Positions 17,601-28,199 of a stretch of DNA of 64,000 bases are shown piece by piece. The stretch is taken from NCBI RefSeq assembly GCF_964340395.1, contig NC_135563.1, positions 2,132,001-2,196,000 on the forward strand, written 5' to 3'. The stretch comes from Glandiceps talaboti. Its lineage: Eukaryota > Hemichordata > Enteropneusta > Spengelidae. Made by a program: the position numbers and the translations under genes. Numbering within the stretch: the first letter of the stretch is position 1; the number at the start of each line of letters is the position of its first letter. Below the pieces are notes generated by a model, which was given only the letters and a program-made list of their open reading frames with translations, had not been told where the DNA came from and did no database searches.

Positions 17601-19569
17601 GGGACCGGTCAGTTTCTTCAGCCTGGGGGGGGGGGGGGGCGGTGGATTCTTAAATTGGGCCGACAAAAAGTCACTGATCCCCCTATCTGTAAAACCAACA
17701 ACAGGCTGACCCCCCCCCCTCTATCACTTAATTCTGAAACATGATGACCCCCCCCCCCCATATATAATATTCACATGACAGGTATTTTTTGATCATGACT
17801 CAGTGTGGACTGCTTGACTGTCTTGCATCTACTTTATAAGATCCCGGGTTAGCACTATCATAATTATAATTATTGACTACACAGGGTAAATATATTCCAA
17901 AAGGAATCTTGACAGTGAAAGGTATGGGAAAGCTTGAGCAGGGAATATCTATATCTCTTATGGGGGTCCTAGGGGGTCTCCCCCTAGAAGCCTTGGAGGT
18001 TTTTAACTCTGAAAAGTAAATTGTGAGACTATTCAGGCCCTTTCAGACAATAATTTCCAAGCTTTACAAAACAGCACCAACATGTAAAAAGAAAAAAATA
18101 TTTTTGAAATATTAAGTTTGATAGCATCTTGACAGTAAGAGGTAGGGGGAAGAGCGTGAGACTGGGATGTGTACACCTCATGTAGTGGGAGGGGGTCCCA
18201 CCAACATGTAAAAAGCAACTACACAGGGTTGAAATACTTTTTGAAATATACTTTGATAGCATCTTGACAGTAAGAGGGGAAGAGCTTGAGACTGGGATAT
18301 GTCCACCTCATGTGAGGGGTCCAAGGGGGTCTCCCTCTAGAAGCCCTGGAGGATTTTTACTCTTAAAGCCATTTTTTTAGGCTATTCAGACCCTTTCAAG
18401 CAATAACTCAATCCATGCTTTATAAGATAGCGCCAGCAAATATCAGAAACTATATTTTATAACTTACATAGAGTTGATATATGTTCTTAAACAGTTAAAT
18501 GACATCATTATATACATGTAGTAAAGGTCAGCACATCTAATGGTGGTATCATTAGTAGGGGAGATTTGGAGTTTAAGGCAATTTTAGACTACCGTGGCAA
18601 ACATTTCACATCTTTAAAAGACAATACATGTATCATCTCAAATTAGAATAGGGTGAAAATATTTAAGAAAGGTTTAATACTATTATGACAGTAAAAAGGT
18701 TGTTGGTGCATCTGATTGTTGGTTGAATGCATGAGTGACCTCTGGGGGTGAGGAAGTCCTTGGGCGTTTTCCCCTGGCAGATCTGCAGTTGTTTGCTTCT
18801 TTTAAGGCAATGTTTAGGTTATTCATAGCCTTTGAGGTAATATTTCCAAGCTTCGAATAGCTAACGTAAATGTAAGTTTTAAATGAGTTTCCCATGTCAC
18901 ATAAAAATGGCCCCGTAACATTGGTATAGTGGCATTAATATTGCATGTACAGTGTATAGTAAAGTCACCGGTATGTTAGAGAACTTTAGGGGGTCATACC
19001 TAGTGTAGAAACTGGAATCTGGTGAGATGTGGTAATTTGTAGTGTCAATAACATGTAGTGTCCAAAATAGAAAGTGTATTAATCTTCTGACAAGTTCATA
19101 GTGACGAGTTGGGAACATTTTAGATTAACTTCTTTAAACTATCTATGAAGATTACCATTACGAAACCTTCAAGTTCACTTTTGCCCCAAAGTGCAATATA
19201 AGTGAAGCACTGATTGTGAAACAGCCAAGCATTTACATGACATGTTCTGTAACTAGTGTGGTAGCTAGGTAATACATGTATATGTGTAGTTATAGTTATA
19301 CTTGAACTAATAAGTAATATTAAAGAATTCATGTAAGAAACAGGGAGAAGAACAAATATTTACATGTACCACTTTTCAGACAAGGCTATATGCCATTGTA
19401 GAAAAAGGATTTTTTTCTTCCATCACAATCCAAAACACAATGACCCCCCCCCCCATCCACAATTTTGAAAACAGCATGACCCCCTCCCCACTGCCAATTT
19501 CAAAAACAGGGTGACCCCCCTCCCAATCCACCGCCCCCCCCCCCCAGGCCGAAGAAACTGACCGGTCCC
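17601..19569. mobile_element. Non-autonomous DNA transposon with 45-bp inverted termini, TTA target duplication
   Basis: The left end GGGACCGGTCAGTTTCTTCA is repeated inverted at the right end (TGACCGGTCCC, 19569), and similarity continues about 45 bases through a long G run and GCGGTGGA. The element is flanked by TTA on both sides (17598-17600 and 19570-19572). Three-base TTA/TAA duplications with GG-starting ends are typical of PIF/Harbinger elements. The 1.97-kb interior has no transposase but has several C-run modules (TGACCCCCCCC) and repeated blocks with CATCTTGACAGTAAGAGG followed by GAGACTGGGAT. Assignment to PIF/Harbinger is inferred from ends and target site only. Confidence 0.8.
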
Positions 19570-19810
19570 TTAACAGTCAAGGGAATAAACATTCAAAAAT
19601 GTATGCAAATATCCCTAGCAACAAGATCACGCTAAATGATGGTGCATCATATCGCCAATATAACAACAGGGATGGTTAGGCAAATGGATAAACATTCAAA
19701 AGGTGAATACAAATATACCTGGCAACAAGACCATGCCCATACCAACAGCAAAATAATGGCTGAATAGGCAACCAGATAAACATAAACAAAAAGTCTACAG
19801 TTGTGCTACA
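19570..19810 (+). mobile_element. Dispersed repeat R1, right part of the interrupted copy
   Basis: Continues the family from GAATAAACATTCAAAAATGT and ends at CTACAGTTGTGCTAC, the same end as at 58029. Together with 16830-17600 it rebuilds one R1 copy when the transposon is removed. Confidence 0.75.
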
Positions 19811-19887
19811 TTGCTACTGATGATACATTTTTGATGTGCAATCGTTAAGGGTCACATTTTACTTGATTAACTGATTTTCTTTCTCCC

Positions 19888-19918
19888 GCCCCTTGTAATT
19901 ACTAAAGGCTCCCCAATT
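19888..19918. mobile_element. Solo transposon end (GGGGAGCCTTTAGTAATTAC family)
   Basis: CGCCCCTTGTAATTACTAAA then GGCTCCCC is a near match to the right inverted terminus of the element at 56179-58816. No partner end is seen nearby, so this is a truncated remnant. Confidence 0.5.
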
Positions 19919-20091
19919 CTTCGTAGTGGCCGGTCCATTTGTATCTCAGTATTTATCCTAGCTATTGCAGTAAGCGACAAATCGTTAAATTAGAACAGTG
20001 AAGGGGCCAAGACTTTAACGCACAACCCATCATTACACTTAGACACATTATGTATTACCACAACTGTATGTATTAGCAGAACTTTCAAAGA

Positions 20092-20097
20092 TTTATT
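20092..20097 (-). promoter_or_regulatory. Candidate poly(A) signal of GST-B
   Basis: Minus-strand AATAAA about 380 bases after the GST-B stop. Position is plausible but unproven. Confidence 0.3.
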
Positions 20098-20478
20098 TAC
20101 AAGAAAAATCTTCTTATAAAATACATCCACGAAAAAGTATTTACATTCTTAAAAGTCCAGTCGATCCGTATTTTGCTCACGTGAAAATCACATTGACACG
20201 ATACGATTTGTTACAACGTGCCATTATGAAAACCGTGACACTCACAAGTATACAAAGCGAATTGCATATGTGTAAACATTATTGCATAACGAACGGGGCT
20301 ATCACAGCTGTTAACCGTACAGTATTCCTAAGTACATAGCTATGAAAGTGGGATTCTCCATAATACAAGGTATATGAACGTGAGACACAACGAAGAAACG
20401 TCTGAAAAAATTTACAGAGACAACATTTAAAGAGTATTAAAATGATTGTTCAATTACTCCTATAAAGGCAACAGACAT

Positions 20479-20658
20479 TTAAAACGGAGCGTCTGGTCGA
20501 TTCTTCAAATACTCTTGTAGTTGTGGTAAAGCAGACATTTTGGTATAGTGGGCTTTCAGCAATGGATAGCTATCCAATACACTGTCTTTGCCGTGCATCT
20601 TAGCTATATTGATAACTGTATCCATTTTAGAGTACACCATGAAATCAGCGTGTGTGAT
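20479..20658 (-). CDS. GST-B exon 6 (terminal)
   Basis: Acceptor TTTACAG, then ITHADFMVYSKMDTVINIAK to the end LKNRPDAPF and TAA. 59 codons; length and ending are typical for sigma GSTs, without the charged tail of GST-A. Confidence 0.92.
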   Translation of the reverse strand: MTHADFMVYSKMDTVINIAKMHGKDSVLDSYPLLKAHYTKMSALPQLQEYLKNRPDAPF

Positions 20659-23600
20659 CTGTAAACAAACAATAACAATTATGCCAACACTTCTAAGTAA
20701 CACTAATAATGACATCATAGAAAACCTGACAAAAATTATATCTGTACATCTCTTCGCGCGCCGCTCCGTATATTGTGTCGAATAATGCTGTATCTTTCAG
20801 CGTTGTAGTGCTATGTTACTTCTCAGTATTCTCATAGTGTGAAATTCTGTATGTATATTTGTGACGTCGTGACAATTACAACGACATTAAGACTACCCAA
20901 ATAACTATAGATGGAATTAATATATCAAGAAAATATGTTGCGTGTAGGATTAAAAATTCAGTGATGTAGTAGTACCTTCTTTCCAACAAAGAAGCCGTTG
21001 CCACCGTCATTGGATTCAAGGGTCTTCTCCATCCTTGCCAAGTACCCCGGTATGATATTGGTGGCAATCTCTTTCAGCTTTTCTTCCTGTAAAATATTAT
21101 TATCAAACAAAGGTAAAATCAGTGTAACACCAAGGCAACGCAAAGGAGATTTGCATATTCCTACCAACAATACTAGACACCATGTGCTTTTAATTGTATT
21201 CATAATATATATGTCAGTCGCCGTACAACACATTTCCAACAAATTTAGGTGAACGGAATAATTCTTCACGGTTACTTTCTATAAGCTTGCAACAAACACC
21301 ATTCGACTAAATAACATCAAGTAAGATTGATAAATTCTAGGTCTTTTCTGTCAAAACATAGTTTATAGGTTACACCGCGATCATATTTACTTGTCAATTC
21401 AGTCAGTTTAGTTCATTTAGTATCTGTAGCTAGACAAAAGTCAATACCTTTGTTGGATACTTTATACTTTTATATCAATATCATTCTATAGAATAATGCA
21501 ACGTGATACGTTGTCTGATTAATTATGGAAATATACTTCATTGTATCATCTTACGAGGTTGTTCGGTTTTATCAAATTATCGTGAATACTTCACGTAATA
21601 GTACTATTCACTTCTTGAATAAATTGAAGAAAGATATTGTCCTAAATAAAGGTTATTGATTGACCAATTATACGCACACAAAAAAGACATACATATTACA
21701 TATATATTTAAACTAACACAAAATAGTAGATTATAGACTTACTCTTTCGCCTTCTGGACCCAGATATGCCGATCCCACCTTAAGCAATGCTTCCTGCTCA
21801 GTATCGACAAGTGAATCAGCTTTTGCTGTTTCCCAGTCATTTTCACCACATATCCCTAATAACACAAACGTAGGAAAAATATCCTTATATGTACTACACA
21901 TTATTTGCACCGGCGCTCGCGAATGCTAGTGGTATTGCACTGCAATGTAATACCGAAAACATTAGTACATCTGTACTGCTAGTCATTACTTGCACAGGTA
22001 TGCACAAATGCTAGCGGTATTTGTACCGCAGTGCAATACTGAAAAGTACGCTCGTGAAAGTACGGGCGCAGAGAATCGTGACTGCAAGCACTCGTGCAAG
22101 TACATGCACACACTTGCACTCGTGCAAGTACATGCACACACTTGCACTCGTGAAAGTACATGCACACACTTGCACTCGTGCGCGCGTCATAGGGTTCTTT
22201 CATAGAAGATAGAACTTGACCAAGTCGGTATTGTGCCAGTGGAGTACCGCAATACTATATGTATGGACATTGCTTGACTTGTATCTGTAATTAGTGAATG
22301 GGGTTCTGCATTGTTCACTCCGTGAAAAATGAAGTGATAATAACTAGCAACAAAAAGTAATGTCAGAAATTGTTAATGTTCAATTTATTATTTTTAGATG
22401 ATCTGACGTCACTAAAGTTATACTCAATCTAATCAATACACTTACCAACTTTACGTGCAGCAAGACGTACAAGAGCTGCAGTCTGGCAAATGACTTCACC
22501 GTCTAATTCTGCATATGGCAGCTGACCCAATGGACCACGATACGCATTATCTGCAAAAGAGAATAAAAAACTGATTTAGGAATTAAGTTGTATGTTCATA
22601 CTGTTATTGTATTTCTGTGTATTTGCCTGTGGTACTTTGGGTATATGCACATTTGTAAATAAGTCTATGTTTCCAAATAATTTTGACCCTCTTGGAGATA
22701 GTTGGATTTTTTCCATCACAAACATCGATTGTTAGATAAGACAACTATAGTAATTATATGTTGGTCTGTGATTTTAGGAAACAGTTTCTCAAGATTAAAA
22801 GAATTAATTTCAGTAACCACGTAACTGTTTTGCTGTCTTTTTGATGAGATCCAATTTTTTAACTAAAAAAAGGTGTAAAGCATTATTATATTTGCTATAA
22901 AATAGCTGTTCAGCAATATTTTCCGCCAAAATACATATTAATTGTTTTGGCTACATTTTGACAAATCTCCAAATTAGTTTTAAAGAGAGAGAGTGAGGTC
23001 AGAGAATCAGTAGTATATTCAAAGTTATTGTATTCATATGTGGAAGAGCGTTGGTTTAAAGGTAGACTCTCTCACAGTCCTCGGAGCATCGCTAAAGGGG
23101 CTGTTTTGTATGTACCGATGTCTACCGCATACTAATGTACTCGAATATCCTTGCACTGTGGCCCTCATCAACTACGTATAGAGCTATCATTCGTTGATGT
23201 GTGTTACTGCGATGCTCCGCGTTATTGCGATGGCACGTGCATCGCAGTAACACCGTGACGTCAAATGAATGATTACCCTTATTGTGTAGTCGATGAGGGC
23301 CCACAGTACAGGGATATTCGAGTAGTAGATATCGGTACATACAAGACAACCTTTCAGCGATGTTCTGAGGGCTGTGAGTGAGTCTAGTTTAAAGGATGAC
23401 GTTTGCAAAGTTTGAGAAATCATGATAAAACTATAGCTTGTTAAATATAGTGTAAACTATTCAAAATGTCTAACTTTTTGTCATCTCTCCCCATTCTTCA
23501 AATGTGATTCTTTTGTCTTCAAAGGGAACACCACCATAATGCAGTATCAGTCGAATAACTTCAGCTCTTGCTCGGAAATTGAAGTAATACAAAACGATTT

Positions 23601-24206
23601 TAGGCTTATCTGATGCAGCATTCTATGGGGGGAAAAATAGGTCAATACTGGGTTATTTGTCTTGGTAAATAAAATCATTCCCAGAGAAGTCTTTTGAAAA
23701 GAAGCCTGTGCCGTCAAGTTGACATTTCAAGTATATAATAAACTGTTGTGTTTATTGATCACTGGGTACCATGGCAACATGTGTACCGTATCGTTCACTG
23801 GTGAATTCAACAATGGTGGTCGATCGTGACTCAGCTGTAATCGTTGTATTGATTACAGGCTTAGTGGTTACATGCACGTTGCAAAATTTAGGAAGTGAGG
23901 GCAACAACAAAAAAGAAATATCTCGTACGACGTCAGAACAAGCAAGCTATTTTTTTTCAGTGTATAAGATGTAATATCAAATTATTTATAATTGTATATA
24001 ATCAGTAAATATTTATCAAACTGAAACAGTCAGAAAACATCAATATGCATTTTAAAAGTGATAATGAGAAATATCTAAAATTCAAGAAACTCTGACTGAA
24101 GTTAAGCCATCAATGTATTGTAATTCAGAACAAAATACCGTACCTTCTGATCAGTTGGTTTATTAGATGATTCCACACTAGTACTTTTGCTGTCGCCGCA
24201 GCCCAT
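20479..24206 (-). CDS. Sigma-class glutathione S-transferase GST-B, six-exon gene with N-terminal acylation motif
   Basis: Exons 24144-24206, 23475-23622, 22446-22550, 21743-21856, 20976-21086 and 20479-20658 encode a sigma-class GST of about 239 residues if one surplus base in exon 4 is ignored. The catalytic tyrosine is Tyr34 in LYYFNFRARAEVIRL; the cis-proline is in GQLPYAELDG; the glutathione-binding turn reads CQTAAL, with Thr in place of the usual Ser. The C-terminal domain has ITHADFMVYS with the Thr/Asp capping pair. The first exon adds about 27 residues before the GST fold, starting MGCGDSKS, which fits N-myristoylation at Gly2 and palmitoylation at Cys3 and would attach the enzyme to membranes. 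All junctions are GT-AG. Exon 4 has a one-base frame break, so gene or assembly status needs care. Confidence 0.85.
20976..21086 (-). CDS. GST-B exon 5
   Basis: Acceptor TTTACAG, donor GTACT, phase 0 at both ends, 37 codons. Encodes EEKLKEIATNIIPGYLARME and ends GGNGFFVGKK, the counterpart of GSGWLVGDN in GST-A. Confidence 0.9.
21743..21856 (-). CDS. GST-B exon 4, carries a one-base insertion
   Basis: Acceptor TTATTAG, donor GTAAGT. The exon is 114 bases, but neighbouring phases require 113. Entering from exon 3 the frame reads GICGEK and then TGA; the rest of the exon reads NDWETAKADSLVDTEQEALL in the next frame and joins exon 5 perfectly. The surplus base is in a run of five A (plus-strand T5 at 21840-21844) where four would restore the frame. 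Either a consensus homopolymer error or a real disabling mutation. Confidence 0.75.
22075..22185. repeat. 28-bp tandem repeat in GST-B intron
   Basis: About four copies of a 28-base unit built from GCACTCGTGCAAGTACATGC and ACACACTT. Overlapping short open frames on both strands are artefacts of it. Degenerate related motifs (GTATTGCACTGCAATGTAAT) precede it at 21910-22050. Confidence 0.85.
22446..22550 (-). CDS. GST-B exon 3
   Basis: Acceptor TTTGCAG, donor GTAAGT. Codes residues 71-105 plus one base: GPLGQLPYAELDGEVICQTA and the following helix LVRLAARKV. Confidence 0.88.
23061..23388. mobile_element. Foldback element: long imperfect inverted repeat
   Basis: Two arms of about 150-160 bases are inverted copies. 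The left arm starts TAGACTCTCTCACAGTCCTC and the right arm ends GGGCTGTGAGTGAGTCTA. Inner matches include TGTATGTACCGATGTCTAC against TAGATATCGGTACATACA. The core holds GTGTTACTGCGATGC facing GCATCGCAGTAACAC around 23198-23254. It lies in the intron between GST-B exons 2 and 3 and looks like a foldback or MITE-like element. The two minus-strand frames here have no protein character. Confidence 0.75.
23475..23622 (-). CDS. GST-B exon 2
   Basis: Acceptor CCCATAG, donor GTTAGA (a weak GT donor). Codes residues 22-70 plus one base with the catalytic tyrosine and the PFEDKRITFEEW strand, closely parallel to DFEDKRIEFEEW in GST-A. Confidence 0.88.
24144..24206 (-). CDS. GST-B exon 1 (MGC acylation leader)
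   Basis: Codes 21 residues, MGCGDSKSTSVESSNKPTDQ plus Lys, ending at donor GTACGG. Gly2 with Ser6 fits the N-myristoyltransferase consensus and Cys3 is a typical palmitoylation site. The Ser/Thr-rich rest looks disordered. It joins in phase 0 to exon 2. Confidence 0.8.
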
Positions 24207-25190
24207 CTTGTCAAATCTTGGTTGTGCTAAATGAAGACAAACTGCTAACCTTTGCTGTGCTCTGTGAGCGGACAGTGCCTTTCACTGTTGTACGACCACA
24301 CGGTATGGTTCCTGAAGTTATGTGAATGGTCACCGTGTTATCCAATCGAGTTGATGTGTTTGCAGTAAGTATTTCACTGACTGACCCCTCACCTACTTCT
24401 TGCAAAGCTCTTCAGGACATTGTCATACAAGTCAATAGAGGTAAGTGTCTTCCATTGACATTATAATTTGTAAACTGGTTGGACCTTTATTGACTTTATC
24501 GCCGTGATTGTTGTAGACTTACATAATGATATTTAAATACACATTACACTGGACTCTGTTGGTGTTTGGCGTGTGGCATTGACAACAAAAAACAACCTAA
24601 ACAAACAGAAACACTGTCAGGCAACTTTATGTCGAGAATATCTTGCATTGTGTTAATCATGTAACAAGAAATCCCTATTAAAGTTAATAGCTATGAAACT
24701 GGCGTTTGGCGACAAAGACGAAAATATTGGTATTACATTGGCCTGCTTGTATATTAAGTTTGTTTTGTATGCAACATCTAATGATAAAAGATACTAACCG
24801 CTGCAAAATATCTTGGTCAGTGGTAGCTGCAGATTTTACGATGCATGGCGCCCTCTATGGGAAATAATATATATTGTATCTCTGAACATTGAATGCATTT
24901 CAAGTATTTAGATTATGGTTATATATCAAATCATATAATTTTCACTTCTTCATTACAACCTTAAAGCTGTACTATTAATTTTATCATTTTTTTTCGATCA
25001 CAGAACCAACAATATATACTCATCTAAAATTATTCTATACCAATAATTAGATATTATGTATGTTAAATTGCAGCTGGATTTATCTACTATAGTTAGTTTG
25101 AAATCATAATTGGTGTTTATGTTTGGACGCTGACCAAAACAGATCAATTATTGGATTATTGCACCATATTATTATTATTTTACTTTATTA
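24207..25190. other. GST-B upstream region, nothing coding
   Basis: Contains the presumed 5'UTR and promoter of GST-B, which I could not delimit, then AT-rich unique DNA. The minus-strand frame at 24211-24405 abuts the start codon region but has no GST similarity. Confidence 0.4.
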
Positions 25191-25436
25191 TTGTGTTGTA
25201 ACAACATATCCAAAACATACATGTACAGAGTAAAATATAATGACAACTTTAAACAAGCCCTGAGAGTATGAAGAAGTCGACAACTCAGTAGAAGAGTACA
25301 TAAAAACAGACCAACACTTTACTTCTTATCTTCTTATCAACACAATATATGCAGAACCAAACTTATATGTGTTCGTATACACACATGTACATGCATAGAC
25401 CAAGAGTTGCCTCACTTAATTTTTGTCAGTTTCTGA

Positions 25437-25649
25437 CAATGTTTTGCTCCGAACATATCAGATTGTAAAGATAAACAGTTAGGAGAGACCTATCACGTAT
25501 TCTCAGGCCACTACAGGGGTCAGAGTTTATGCTTTCTGAAACTACTAGATTCTAAACAGTTTGTGTCGTTTAAAGCACGACTCCGTACATTGGAAAAGGC
25601 GCGTAAAAGCTATATAGATTTAGGAACTAGACCTAAGCATCAAGTCTGA
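25437..25649 (+). other. Open frame of 70 codons without ATG, unknown
   Basis: A frame open between two TGA codons reads, in part, LGETYHVFSGHYRGQSLCFL and FKARLRTLEKARKSYIDLGT before TGA at 25649. Composition looks protein-like and a pyrimidine stretch precedes it, but the candidate acceptor TTTTTGTCAG is out of frame with it. It might be a decayed exon or transposon piece. I do not recognise it. Confidence 0.15.
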
Positions 25650-26059
25650 TGTGTATAGTGCAAAGTGTTATACATGTATGTATAATGTATAATCATGATA
25701 ATGGAGGCGAAGTATACAAGATCATTGCACCATGATAGAGTTTGTGTAAAGCAAGAGCTGCAAAAGTATATTACAAGACCTACAAAACTTCAATATTTAG
25801 TGTTTTGCTTGACAAATTATCGAGTCATGACTATTATTACTGATCTAGTTCTGAGACGACAACTCAACAACGTGTTTAGTATCAGTTTTCCAGCTTCTCC
25901 ATCTCTCACATACTAAACAGCAACTCGCCACACTGAGAAAGACGACTGAGCGTGCGCAGAACTAGTCTTTAATTAGAAGACTCTGGCAGGTTGGGCACAT
26001 CCCGTCTGATATGACCGTTGACAGTACCATTTACACATATTAAGGCTGGAGCAGAATTT

Positions 26060-26140
26060 ACGGCAGTGGGGGGGGGAGAAATGGGGGGGGCGGCATGAAA
26101 AAAATTCAGGGTTTAAAGGGGGGGCATCAAAAAGGGGGGG
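26060..26140. repeat. G-run rich segment
   Basis: Several runs of seven to nine G separated by AT-rich spacers (GTGGGGGGGGGAG, AAATGGGGGGGGCGGCATG). Similar segments at 26994-27080 suggest related transposon debris. Confidence 0.6.
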
Positions 26141-26335
26141 GTCCGAAATATTTTGCTCATAATTTGAACAAAAATTAAACCTCAGGAGCGGTTGCTTACC
26201 GAGTAAATTAAAAACAATTCTCGCGGCTTCGCTGCAATTACTTCTTCAGCCTATATTCAATGCTTAGTTAGGTGACAGCCATGCGAATGCATTTGACGTG
26301 TATGCCTTCCTCTGTCCGTATGTCTGTCTGTCTGC

Positions 26336-26336
<1 letters not shown>

Positions 26337-26415
<79 letters not shown>
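26337..26415. repeat. (CT)n microsatellite
   Basis: About 39 CT dinucleotides. The 113-codon frame across it is a repeat artefact. Confidence 0.96.
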
Positions 26416-26416
<1 letters not shown>

Positions 26417-26993
26417 GTCTCTGCATGTCTCCTTCTCTCGCTTTATCTCTCTCTATGGAGGCTTTTTTGAAACATTCAAAAGTCAGGAGCAGTCGTTTAC
26501 CTTGTACTTTGCAAAATTATCACTTCATTACCTACCATACATTTAATTATGAGACAGTCAATGGCCAAGAGAAAGTGTGTGTGTTTGCCAAAATATCTCT
26601 GTATATTAGTTAAAGTGTGGGTAACATATCCATACAGTTGTATCATAATACAATTTGGGTATTGTTGACAATTTTCAAGCACGCTATGGCTTCCAATAAT
26701 GTGTATGATTTGAAGTTTTATGCCACTAAATGGCCTCCTACACGTCCTTATTTTCAAAAGATTTGCCTACCGTGGAGGATGCTGTTTATGCTCAGAATTA
26801 AGATTCAAAAAGAAAACTCTGCTGGCTTACGAAGTACAGGTTATAACCCAATGAGATACCTTTTTATAAAGCCCACATCTATTTGTAAAGAAATCTCCCC
26901 GCATGTTATGTATGGACGCTGAAGTTGATTTCCACTGTTAGTTTACAGTGTGTCATGTAGTGTACCATAGTGTATATCTCTGAAGTTGTGGGC

Positions 26994-27085
26994 GCGGGGG
27001 GGGGGGGGGGCCTACGAAAATTCTTGGGTTCATTTCGGGGGGGGGCATGGACATTTATAGAGCGCGAAGGGGGGGGGGGGGCTGC
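26994..27085. repeat. G-run rich segment
   Basis: Three long G runs with GGGCATGGACATTTATAGAG between them. Similar in style to 26060-26140 and to the subterminal parts of the two DNA transposons here, but no inverted termini could be paired. Confidence 0.6.
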
Positions 27086-27159
27086 GAAAAAAAAAAATTG
27101 ACCAAAATAATTGACCAAAAAAAAATTGAATACACATAACTAAGAAGTAGTCAATGCCA

Positions 27160-28010
27160 TGAAAAAAATGAAAACAGAAAAAGCGACAGGCATTGATGGT
27201 ATACCAAGTGAGGGAAAACTAACATCAATATTTTACTTTAGATGACGGTGTTAAGCAAGGATGTCTGATGAGTCCCACTCTGTTTAAGATCTACATCAAT
27301 GATCTAGTCACAGAATTGGCGAGAGATCAAGAAGACTACAGCCCACGTCTAAACAACCAACCCATCTCGAGCTCTTCACTGCTATTTGCCGATGCGTCCT
27401 TCTATCAAACTCTACAGCTATACCAGTAAATGGGGACTAGAAGTGAATACTGAGAAAACAAAAATTATGATTTTTACAAAATCCCACAAAAAATCGGAAA
27501 ATAGTTACAATCATCATAAACAGCTTTTGGAAAAGGTTAATAGCTTCACCTACCACGGTGTAACATTTAATACTAATGGTACACTAAACGAAACCATGCA
27601 AAGACTTGCAGGCACGTAAAGCTGAGAAATTTATTGATTACCTATTTTCAAGGAACAATTTGAACGTAAATCTAAATTCAAAGATCTTTGAATGTCTCCT
27701 AACACTTATATTAACGCTCTAGGCAATTTCAAAGAACTAGATAATGAAACAAAATGTATTACTCTTTTTAACTCTGAAAACGCATACTTAGGGCACTGAC
27801 AGCTGTCATAAACTCAACACTTATCGAAAGGAAAGACATTCTACAGAATTAAAAGACACACATTAGATTTATCTAACCTAAAGTTTACACTTTCGTCTAA
27901 ACCTTATTTTATTATTTTTGTTAACTATTATTACTGTAGTTGATATATTTACTAGTTTGTTTTAGCACCAACTACAATGAAGAAATGTAGTTTTCTTGAC
28001 GGATGCAATA
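27160..28010 (+). mobile_element. Non-LTR retrotransposon remnant with reverse-transcriptase motifs
   Basis: After an EKATGIDGIPSE motif comes GVKQGCLMSPTLFKIYINDL, a reverse-transcriptase core signature, then LLFADA (the YxDD-type catalytic box, with the second Asp changed to Ala), SKWGLEVNTEKTKIMIFTKS and FTYHGVTFN. Frames shift repeatedly and catalytic spacing is lost, so it is dead. Its 3' end reads GATGCAATAAAGATTCTATT and passes directly into the pentanucleotide repeat, as expected for LINE families with microsatellite-like tails. Confidence 0.85.
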
Positions 28011-28014
28011 AAGA

Positions 28015-28147
28015 TTCTATTCTATTCTATTCTATTTTATTTTATTCTATTCTATTCTATTCTACTCTATTCTATTCTATTCTATTCTATTCTATTCTAT
28101 TCTATTCTATTCTATTCTATTCTATTCTATTCTATTCTATTCTATTC
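28015..28147. repeat. (TATTC)n pentanucleotide microsatellite
   Basis: About 26 near-perfect ATTCT units directly after the AATAAAG of the preceding retrotransposon end. It probably grew from the element's tail. Open frames rich in Leu/Phe/Tyr/Ser are artefacts. Confidence 0.96.
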
Positions 28148-28199
28148 AGAACTAACGATTACTCTAAGTCAATTACCACTATTTGATAATTTACTATTA

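Noticed and set aside
20479-24206. GST-B as a dead pseudogene
   Set aside because: Only one homopolymer base is wrong while all splice sites, catalytic residues and the stop are intact; an error or recent allele is more likely.
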